DNA from: Bacteroidota bacterium
GTDB lineage: Bacteria; Bacteroidota; Bacteroidia; Bacteroidales; Marinifilaceae
Length of the DNA stretch: 7,145 nucleotides
Direction: 5' to 3'
Assembly: GCA_023400335.1 (NCBI GenBank)
Contig: JAEXFF010000057.1
Coordinates: 1 to 7,145 of the forward strand
Positions 1 to 4,744 of this stretch are shown here, piece by piece. A model generated the notes under the pieces. That model did no database searches and was not told the DNA's origin. It was given only the letters and a program-made list of their open reading frames with translations. The stretch's first letter is position 1; the number at the start of each line of letters is the position of its first letter. The position numbers and the translations under genes were made by a program.

Positions 1-1
1 C

Positions 2-190
2 AACCGGATACTGGCAGACATTTACCGTTCTGCTTCCGCTCATCTGCTTTCCGAATTCAATCGCATTTATGACAGTACGGATTGCTTCGTAAATTCACAA
101 ACTTCTCACGAGAAGTTATTGAGATACATCATCGCAGGCGATTTGAAGAATGCCCGGAAAATGGCAGCAAAGATTGTAGAAGAACCATAG
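2..190 (+). CDS. C-terminal end of a probable GntR-family (FCD-domain) transcriptional regulator, 5' truncated by the window
   Basis: An open frame enters from the left edge and ends at TAG 188-190, giving about 62 residues without a start codon. The last part reads HEKLLRYIIAGDLKNARKMA followed by AKIVEEP. This resembles the closing helices of FCD ligand-binding domains (the H-x-x-L-x-x-I-x-x-G-D-x-x-x-A motif) found in FadR/GntR-type repressors. The N-terminal winged helix lies outside the window, so the assignment rests on this tail alone; another all-helical protein is possible. It is followed after 29 bases by the ABM-family gene on the same strand, so the two are probably cotranscribed. 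Confidence 0.5.
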   Translation, partial: NRILADIYRSASAHLLSEFNRIYDSTDCFVNSQTSHEKLLRYIIAGDLKNARKMAAKIVEEP

Positions 191-219
191 GACGGAAACA
201 ACTAAAAACATAGAGACAA

Positions 220-618
220 ATGATAAAGAATACAGAAAACGGCAACGAAAAAGTGGTCGTTCTTTTTGAAGTAACGCCTACGGCAGAGGGCAAGGTGCGT
301 TATCTTGAACTTGCCGCCCGATTAAAACCGTTGCTTTTGGATGCGAAGGGTTTTATTCGTTCCGAACGGTTCGGCAGCCTGAATGAAGAAGGCAAGCTGC
401 TGTCGCTGAATGTATGGGAGAACGAAGAAGCCGTCAAAAAGTGGCGCAATGAACTTCACCACCGCATGAGCCAATCGGAAGGGCGTGAAAGACTTTTTGA
501 AAGTTACCGGATCACCGTTGCGTCTGTCGTAAGGGAATACGATGATTCCAACCGGAATGAGGCTCCGGCGGACTCCAATAAATATTTCCGCAATAAGCAA
601 GCTGATGACCGACTGTAA
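220..618 (+). CDS. Antibiotic biosynthesis monooxygenase (ABM/YgiN-like) family protein
   Basis: The 132-residue protein is a small ferredoxin-like alpha/beta fold of the ABM superfamily, which holds cofactor-free quinol or polyketide monooxygenases and haem-degrading enzymes. Residues about 12-108 form the domain. Visible family features are GFIRSERF (44-51), the GKLLSLNVWENEEAV strand-loop-helix (58-72), W75-R76 with the H80-H81 pair, and the closing GRERLF..YRI..ASVVREY. The tail EAPADS is typical of the soluble single-domain branch, here followed by a basic extension of about 13 residues. No signal peptide is present, so it should be cytosolic. ATG at 220 is the first in-frame start after the previous stop and has only a weak AGAG upstream. 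The physiological substrate cannot be read from sequence; quinone or reactive-compound handling would fit the neighbours. Confidence 0.88.
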   Translation: MIKNTENGNEKVVVLFEVTPTAEGKVRYLELAARLKPLLLDAKGFIRSERFGSLNEEGKLLSLNVWENEEAVKKWRNELHHRMSQSEGRERLFESYRITVASVVREYDDSNRNEAPADSNKYFRNKQADDRL

Positions 619-642
619 TATTTTTGTCTATAATGAGGCTGA

Positions 643-828
643 GGTGTCTTATTTAAAAACAGGCAACTGTTCGACCGATATAAAAAACGGTTCTCGCCTT
701 ATGCTTCCATTGCAAGCCTTTACTTTTGGGCTGTGGCCGGAGGCGCGATAGAGGGAATGAAAAATTATGCACCGACCAACGACAAGTACAATGAAAACAG
801 AAGAAAAGATAAAAGCGGTAAGAAATAG
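643..828 (+). pseudogene. Unidentified C-terminal remnant between the ABM gene and the Ada-Ogt gene
   Basis: This frame opens after the stop at 640-642 and runs to TAG 826-828. The peptide (LFDRYKKRFSPYASIASLYF..., then GGAIEGMKNYAPTNDKYNEN and a lysine-rich end) has codon choice and composition like a real protein. A hydrophobic stretch is followed by a polar basic tail, as at the C-terminus of a membrane or redox protein. The only in-frame ATG is at 757, very late, so the 5' part seems lost. Its end overlaps the start of the next gene by about 60 bases in another frame. I do not recognise the family. It could also be a frameshifted gene whose upstream half has diverged. Confidence 0.4.
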
Positions 829-1546
829 AGACGCGAATTATCGCGGCAAATTCTTCGTTGCCGTCAGAACAACGAAAATCGTCTGCACACCGGATTGTCC
901 GGCAAAGCCTCTGGAAAAGAACATCGTGTTTTACGACACGCTTGAGGAAGCCTTACAAGCCGGATACAGACCATGCAAAATATGTATGAAAGAATTTTAC
1001 GACAATAAAAGGAACAATATGGAAACTATAAAGATTACACGGTATCAATCGCCCGTGGGCGAGATGCTTGTCGGTTCTTACGGCGATAAGCTATGTATTT
1101 GTGACTGGGCGGTGGAGAAACGCCGCGCGACGATAGACCGCCGCATACAGCGGCATCTGAATGCGAAGTATGAAGAGGGAACTTCCGGCACCATCGAACG
1201 GGCGATCGGGGAACTCGAAGAATATTTTGCCGGACGCCGTAAGACATTCGACATTCCCGTGGTCTTTACCGGCTCGGAATTTCAGTGCACTGTATGGGAA
1301 GAACTGATGAAAATACCATACGGAACGACCCTGTCTTATGGCGAACTGGCCCGCCGCATCTATAACCCGAAGGCTGTGCGTGCAGTCGCATCGGCAAATG
1401 CCACCAATCCCATCTCTATCTTTGTGCCCTGCCACCGGGTAATCGGCAGTAATCATAAACTCACGGGCTACGGCGGTGGCCTCGATGCCAAAAGGGGGCT
1501 ATTGGAGTTGGAGTGTTCTAAAACGGTGGGAACCGGGTTATGGTAG
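767..1546 (+). CDS. Ada metal-binding domain fused to methylated-DNA--protein-cysteine methyltransferase (Ogt/MGMT), no AraC domain
   Basis: The 259-residue protein is predicted to repair alkylated DNA in the cytoplasm. Residues about 18-78 are the Ada N-terminal zinc domain, with FFVAVRTTKIVC and cysteines C40, C44, C70 and C73 (C-x3-C-x25-C-x2-C). In E. coli Ada the first of these accepts methyl groups from phosphotriesters. Residues about 86-250 are the Ogt/MGMT domain: SPVGEML, FQCTVWEEL, IPYGTTLSYGELA, the alkyl-acceptor motif PCHRV with C222, and TGYGGGLDAKRGLLELE. The AraC helix-turn-helix that separates these domains in classical Ada is missing, so it should not be a transcription activator. 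Start choice: ATG 767 has GAGGG 11 bases upstream; Met9 at 791 is an alternative and gives a more Ada-like N-terminus. An internal ATG at 1019 (Met85) has AAAAGGAA just before it and would give a normal-length Ogt. Confidence 0.93.
   Translation: MHRPTTSTMKTEEKIKAVRNRDANYRGKFFVAVRTTKIVCTPDCPAKPLEKNIVFYDTLEEALQAGYRPCKICMKEFYDNKRNNMETIKITRYQSPVGEMLVGSYGDKLCICDWAVEKRRATIDRRIQRHLNAKYEEGTSGTIERAIGELEEYFAGRRKTFDIPVVFTGSEFQCTVWEELMKIPYGTTLSYGELARRIYNPKAVRAVASANATNPISIFVPCHRVIGSNHKLTGYGGGLDAKRGLLELECSKTVGTGLW
1007..1021 (+). promoter_or_regulatory. Possible internal ribosome binding site and start for a free Ogt
   Basis: AAAAGGAA at 1007-1014 lies four bases before the in-frame ATG at 1019, exactly at the linker between the Ada zinc domain and the methyltransferase domain. 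Translation from here would give 175 residues, the usual size of single-domain Ogt. This may be a functional internal start or a fossil of the fusion of two once-separate genes. Confidence 0.35.
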
Positions 1547-1574
1547 ATCCAATTCCGGTTACAAAACCGACGGG

Positions 1575-1612
1575 AAGTGCCGCTCACGCGAAACGATGAG
1601 CGGCACTTTTTT
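1575..1612 (+). terminator. Strong rho-independent terminator after the Ada-Ogt gene
   Basis: AAGTGCCGCTCA (1575-1586) pairs perfectly with TGAGCGGCACTT (1597-1608), giving a 12-bp stem with a 10-base loop. The loop may add two more CG pairs. A run of six T (1607-1612) follows. It starts 28 bases after the stop codon. The T-run lies only on the plus-strand side, so termination is for the rightward transcript. Confidence 0.93.
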
Positions 1613-1637
1613 ATTCTCTTTCAATGAAATAAAACAG

Positions 1638-1736
1638 CTATAGCTTCATTCCTCTACCTCTCCTTTGCTGCTGTATTGGACGGGGTATGTTCAGCCTTAA
1701 TTTGTCGAATTGCCCCTTGAACCAATCGCCGATCGG
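1638..1736 (-). pseudogene. Unidentified C-terminal tail, possibly from a mobile-element protein
   Basis: After a TAG at 1739-1737 an open frame of 32 codons reads PIGDWFKGQFDKLRLNIPRP, then a glutamine/arginine-rich end RRGRGMKL, and stops at TAG 1640-1638. The composition (aromatic-amphipathic helix, proline pair, basic Gly-Arg tail) is that of a real C-terminus. It sits exactly where the alcohol dehydrogenase homology ends, in a different frame. Short basic tails of this style are, to my recollection, common in Bacteroides mobilisation proteins, but I cannot confirm the family. Confidence 0.3.
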
Positions 1737-1911
1737 CTATCCGTTTTGCGGCTGCCATTTCATCGTAAATGCCGTTTGCCTTGATGAAGCCACCGCCATA
1801 AGTCAGAAGTACTTTCGTACCATAATTCTTTAACTCTCCACTGCGGTTTTTCTGAGCATCCTCACCAAAATATAATTTCGTAGGATTGGAATAATTGAAA
1901 TTTCCTAACAT
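1654..1911 (-). pseudogene. Iron-containing alcohol dehydrogenase (butanol dehydrogenase/YqhD-like), N-terminal fragment only
   Basis: From ATG 1911-1909 the peptide begins MLGNFNYSNPTKLYFGEDAQ, continues with a KNYGTKVLLTYGGGFIKANG segment and reaches IYDE. This matches the start of NAD(P)H-dependent group III (iron) alcohol dehydrogenases, including the glycine-rich YGGG turn of the nucleotide-binding half. Full-length members have about 380-390 residues. Here recognisable sequence stops after about 55 residues and the frame ends at 1654 after 85. The metal-binding C-terminal domain is absent, so no enzyme can be made. It starts 51 bases after the aldo/keto reductase stop, consistent with an original operon. 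A longer in-frame ORF upstream (to 2007) is probably not translated. Confidence 0.8.
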
Positions 1912-1961
1912 CGCTTTTAATTTATCGGTTATATTTATAAAATCGCTTGTCCGCCTCCTTC

Positions 1962-2435
1962 CTACCTCGCATAAGCCTCCGGCGCTTCCCCGCCCGGGCC
2001 GGGCCATATCCCGTCAAGCCGGGCGATGACCTCATCCGGTAACTTGACCCCGACTGCCCGCAAATTACCCTTCAGTTGTTTCACCGTTCGCGGACCAATT
2101 ACGGGAGCCGTCACACCCGGATTATGCAGCAGCCACGCAAGAGCTACCCCGGCTGGTTCCCGTCCTATTTCACGGCACAATTGCTCGTAGGCTTCCAGAC
2201 GGGGACGCAAGCCCTCCATCTGCGACTTCACGGCGGAAGTACGTTCGCTTTGCACCTCCTTCTGCAATATTCCGCCAAGCACTCCTCCGGCAAGCGGACT
2301 CCACGGCAAAACACCCAGCCCCAAATGACGGCAGGCGGGAATCCATCTGATTACCTGTTTTTGATCTATGACTTTATGCAGCTTATGCAGAGCCGCTGTT
2401 AACGACACAGACCTGCATGGCACATGCCGGGCCAA
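1962..2435 (-). pseudogene. Aldo/keto reductase, C-terminal fragment lacking the catalytic N-terminal part
   Basis: From about 2342 down to the TAG at 1962 the frame encodes some 126 residues typical of the C-terminal third of a Tas-type aldo/keto reductase: IPACRHLGLGVLPWSPLAGG, then AGVALAWLLHNPGVTAPVIG with PRTVKQL (the NADP(H)-binding end), and the family ending DGIWPGPGGEAPEAY. Such enzymes have about 320-340 residues. The N-terminal barrel with the catalytic Asp-Tyr-Lys-His set is missing. Sequence upstream of 2342 in this frame, though open to 2435, does not look like the family. The fragment is therefore 5' truncated and presumably inactive. It lies between the flavodoxin gene and the alcohol dehydrogenase fragment, all on the minus strand. 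Confidence 0.85.
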
Positions 2436-2484
2436 TGAACAGCACGATTACCAGCAGTCTGATTTTTGTTTCCTGTGTTTGTCG
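2383..2484 (-). pseudogene. Signal-peptide-like remnant directly after the flavodoxin gene
   Basis: In the same frame as the flavodoxin stop (2487-2485) the next codons read KIRLLVIVLFIGPACAMQ and end at TAA 2385-2383 after VCVVNSGSA. A basic start, a hydrophobic core and a small-residue A-C-A site look like a secretory signal peptide, but there is no ATG at its start and the mature protein is missing. It is probably the decayed 5' end of a former operon gene for an exported protein, cut off at the junction with the aldo/keto reductase fragment. Confidence 0.4.
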
Positions 2485-3516
2485 TCAATTCCTTTCAAAT
2501 TTCACAACCACCTCACTACTGTAAGCACTCAGTGCGCTGATGCCGTCCCCGTCGATATGCCCGATTCGGACCAGGTCACGGCTCTGCGGCCAGTTCTTGC
2601 AGAAAATAGCCACATTGCCCCAGGGCACATAAATCGTGATGTCGCCCGCAACCGGTGCGCAACCGCGCGTCACGCCTTCAATGGTCAATGCCGGCGAGGG
2701 GTAAAAAATCTTCTCCGTCGTGTTGTTGAAATCCGCTAAAGTCACTTCCAAAGGCAGGCGCGCGAGGAAATCCCGCCCGGCTGCATGGTCTTCCATTGTG
2801 GCGGTAATCGTACGGCCGCCAATCGTCATTTTTACTTTCATAGATGTATTATTATCGTTATTACTATTTTCTTCACGGCTTGCGCCCAACTGTCCGAGCC
2901 ACGCTGCCACACGGCTTTCCACCTGCGTGAGCGACGTCAGCAACAGCGTATTGCTTTCGACGGCTGCTTCCGCACACAGTGCCTTCGCCTCATTCACCGA
3001 TGTGGAAATACCGCTGCCCCCGCTCGTGGCGAACAGGGCAATACGCTTGCCCGTCAGTTTTGAGGCATGATTGTGCAGGAACGCCTGCATCGTCGTAGCC
3101 ATCGAACCGTGCCAGACCGGATACCCCACAAACACTAGGTCATACCCCTCGAAGCTCTCCACAGAAGTCCTGACGGCGGGATAATTCCCTTCCCGTATCG
3201 CGGCCAGTTCCGCGCGGGTACGGCCGAGCATCGCATCGTAATCGCTCTCGTATGCCGTCTGCGGCTCCACTTCCAGCATATCGCAGTCCAGCACTGTCCG
3301 GATCTGCTGGGCTACACGCTCCGTATTGCCACTGCGCGAAGCAAACACGATAAGATACTTCGCGTTCTTTCCCGGATCGGGATTATCGCCGCCGGACGGA
3401 TTCCCGGGTTGTTCCGGAGGCGTCAGAAGATTGTCGGGTTCGTCTCCTCCGCAGGCCGGGAAGGACAGCACCGTCGACAGTAAAAATGATAAGAACCAGA
3501 ATCGTTTCATAACCAA
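2485..3516 (-). CDS. Surface/periplasmic lipoprotein: flavodoxin domain fused to a cyclophilin-like domain
   Basis: This 343-residue protein has a type II signal peptide (KRFWFLSFLLSTVLSFPAC, lipid-accepting Cys22). An acidic GGDEPDN follows, which in Bacteroidota can act as a surface-export signal. A Pro/Gly/Asp-rich linker runs to about residue 50. Residues 53-210 form a flavodoxin-type domain: VFASRSGNTERVAQQI with the FMN-phosphate loop SRSGNT (60-65), DLVFVGYPVWHGSMA (126-140, the isoalloxazine-contact region) and LFATSGGSGIS. An Asn/Ser-rich linker (213-225) leads to a cyclophilin-like fold (226-343) with MTIGGRTITATMEDH, IEGVTRGCAPVAGDITIYVP and the ending SSEVVVKFERN. The role is probably electron transfer to, or reduction of, an extracytoplasmic compound; substrate unknown. 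ATG 3516 or the second Met (3510-3508) may be the true start. It is divergent from the AraC pair and is probably controlled by it. Confidence 0.9.
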   Translation of the reverse strand: MVMKRFWFLSFLLSTVLSFPACGGDEPDNLLTPPEQPGNPSGGDNPDPGKNAKYLIVFASRSGNTERVAQQIRTVLDCDMLEVEPQTAYESDYDAMLGRTRAELAAIREGNYPAVRTSVESFEGYDLVFVGYPVWHGSMATTMQAFLHNHASKLTGKRIALFATSGGSGISTSVNEAKALCAEAAVESNTLLLTSLTQVESRVAAWLGQLGASREENSNNDNNTSMKVKMTIGGRTITATMEDHAAGRDFLARLPLEVTLADFNNTTEKIFYPSPALTIEGVTRGCAPVAGDITIYVPWGNVAIFCKNWPQSRDLVRIGHIDGDGISALSAYSSEVVVKFERN

Positions 3517-3553
3517 AATCTTTATTGTTATTTATTCCCTTTCCGGGATGTTG

Positions 3554-3561
3554 CAAAATTC
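3554..3561 (-). promoter_or_regulatory. Candidate promoter -7 box for the flavodoxin operon
   Basis: On the minus strand GAATTTTG matches the Bacteroides -7 consensus TAnnTTTG at five of six fixed positions, about 40 bases upstream of the ATG. No convincing -33 TTTG box is seen, so this is tentative. Confidence 0.25.
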
Positions 3562-3592
3562 GGCATTTCCATGCTGCCTGCCGGTAGATAAA

Positions 3593-3682
3593 TTACAGAT
3601 TATACGATGCGTATATGACCTCGATTACAGATTTTGCACTTCTGTCCCAGCCTGTTTGCTGATTTGAGGGTATCATCTGTAA
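3593..3682. repeat. Three copies of TTACAGAT: likely operator array in the divergent intergenic region
   Basis: TTACAGAT occurs at 3593-3600 and 3625-3632 in direct orientation (the match extends to ATTACAGATT in both) and at 3675-3682 inverted as ATCTGTAA. The two direct copies are 32 bp apart, about three helical turns, so a protein dimer could bind them on the same DNA face. The array lies upstream of both the minus-strand flavodoxin gene and the plus-strand AraC genes. AraC-family proteins commonly bind tandem direct repeats, so these are the best candidates for the sites of one of the two local regulators. Confidence 0.55.
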
Positions 3683-3686
3683 CCGG

Positions 3687-3725
3687 GGTTATAAACCGCC
3701 TGCAATATCAGTAATAAAGGTTATA
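3687..3725 (+). repeat. GGTTATA direct repeat with the same 32-bp spacing
   Basis: GGTTATA at 3687-3693 recurs at 3719-3725. The distance is again exactly 32 bp, as for the two direct TTACAGAT copies just to the left. The pair lies immediately upstream of the candidate AraC promoter box and could be a second operator class. At seven bases each, chance is possible. Confidence 0.35.
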
Positions 3726-3745
3726 GAAGCCGGCGAATTACTTCC

Positions 3746-3753
3746 TAACTTTG
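3746..3753 (+). promoter_or_regulatory. Candidate Bacteroides-type promoter -7 box for the AraC pair
   Basis: TAACTTTG fits TAnnTTTG exactly and would give a leader of about 55-60 bases before the ATG at 3818. The -33 region is not a good TTTG, as expected for an activator-dependent promoter. A second exact match, TATATTTG at 3788-3795, would leave too short a leader for the same ATG. Confidence 0.4.
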
Positions 3754-3817
3754 TAGCGGTAAACTTCGGGCAATTTAATATACCTTATATATTTGTCTGA
3801 ATTAAATAATTGCATAT

Positions 3818-4723
3818 ATGGATAAAATAATAAATCTGGACAGTGTAGATCTGTATAATAATTTATATGGGCTCGAAACCCTTAACCCACTGGTCAGCGT
3901 CATCGATCTGAACAAGGCTACCCGGCGGGTGGACTACACCCGTTGGAATTATGGCGTTTACGCGCTATACCTGAAAATCGAGAAGCTCTGTGACATCAAA
4001 TACGGCAGGCAAACGTACGACTACCAGGAGGGAACCATCGTTTGCTTTGCGCCCGGACAAACTGCCGACATTATTCCAAGCGGCGATCAGATACAAATAA
4101 ACTCTTACGGCATTCTTTTCCATCCCGACTTGCTGCGGGGGACCTCGCTCGGAAAGACGATCAGGAAATATACCTTCTTTTCGTACGAAGTAAACGAAGC
4201 CCTGCATCTGTCTGAAGAAGAACGGAATATCGTACTTACCTCTCTGAAGATCATCCGGACGGAACTGGAACATGGCGTGGACAAACACAGTAAAACATTG
4301 CTCGTAAACCATATCGAACTGCTCCTCAACTATTGTATGCGTTTCTATGAGCGCCAGTTCGCTACCCGCACCAAAGCAAACCGTGACGTACTGGTGCGTT
4401 TTGAACGTCTGCTCGATGAATATTTCGAAGGAGCACATGCCGAAGAAGATGGATTACCCACGGTGAAATATTGCGCCGGCAAGCTCTGCCTTTCACCCAA
4501 CTACTTCGGTGACATGTTCAAGAAAGAAACCGGACAAACGCCACAGGAATACATTCAGGAGAAAGTCATCGAAAGAGCGAAAGAACGCATCTCCGATACA
4601 GAAGATACCGTCAGCCAGATAGCCTATTCGCTGGGCTTCCAGTATCCGCAGCATTTCTGCCGCCTGTTCAAGAAACGGGTGGGATGTACTCCCAATGAAT
4701 ATCGTACACAAAATGTCATGTAA
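3818..4723 (+). CDS. AraC-family transcriptional regulator (first of a tandem pair)
   Basis: The protein has 301 residues. The N-terminal part (about 20-150) is a cupin-like sensor of the type found in Bacteroides AraC proteins (YQEGTIVCFAPGQ, then SYGILFHPDLLRGTSLGKTI). A helical linker follows (HIELLLNYCMRFYERQFATR). The C-terminal about 88 residues hold the two helix-turn-helix motifs of the AraC/XylS domain: AGKLCLSPNYFGDMFKKETG with QTPQEYI, and SQIAYSLGFQYPQHFCRLFK followed by KRVGCTPNEYR. The full length fits the family. It is divergent from the flavodoxin lipoprotein gene and 18 bases ahead of its paralogue, so the two are an operon. The likely role is ligand-dependent activation of the divergent redox operon, and perhaps autoregulation through the repeats in the intergenic region. 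The ligand cannot be read from sequence. No clear Shine-Dalgarno is seen. Confidence 0.92.
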   Translation: MDKIINLDSVDLYNNLYGLETLNPLVSVIDLNKATRRVDYTRWNYGVYALYLKIEKLCDIKYGRQTYDYQEGTIVCFAPGQTADIIPSGDQIQINSYGILFHPDLLRGTSLGKTIRKYTFFSYEVNEALHLSEEERNIVLTSLKIIRTELEHGVDKHSKTLLVNHIELLLNYCMRFYERQFATRTKANRDVLVRFERLLDEYFEGAHAEEDGLPTVKYCAGKLCLSPNYFGDMFKKETGQTPQEYIQEKVIERAKERISDTEDTVSQIAYSLGFQYPQHFCRLFKKRVGCTPNEYRTQNVM

Positions 4724-4731
4724 TTAAACAC

Positions 4732-4744
4732 GGAGAAAGACATG
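4732..4744 (+). promoter_or_regulatory. Ribosome binding site of the second AraC gene
   Basis: GGAG (4732-4735) lies six bases before the ATG at 4742, in the 18-base gap between the two AraC genes. This fixes the start and supports translation from a shared mRNA. Confidence 0.6.

Noticed and set aside
542..751. Plus-strand open frame of 69 codons starting in the ABM gene
   Set aside because: It starts within a real gene in another frame, and its second half overlaps a more protein-like frame (643-828).
1636..1645. Palindrome AGCTATAGCT beside the terminator
   Set aside because: It is only 10 bases, overlaps the last codons of the minus-strand tail remnant, and has no second copy or promoter next to it.
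2076..2739. Plus-strand open frames over the aldo/keto reductase fragment and the flavodoxin 3' end
   Set aside because: The minus strand carries unmistakable aldo/keto reductase and flavodoxin/cyclophilin-like sequence; the plus-strand peptides look random.
2720..3070. Plus-strand open frames of about 90-116 codons inside the flavodoxin lipoprotein gene
   Set aside because: They are antisense to a gene with clear domain motifs. Their composition is serine/arginine-rich and shows no recognisable family.
3788..3795. TATATTTG as the promoter box for the first AraC gene
   Set aside because: It matches TAnnTTTG, but the transcript would start only about 15 bases before the ATG; TAACTTTG at 3746-3753 gives a more usual leader.
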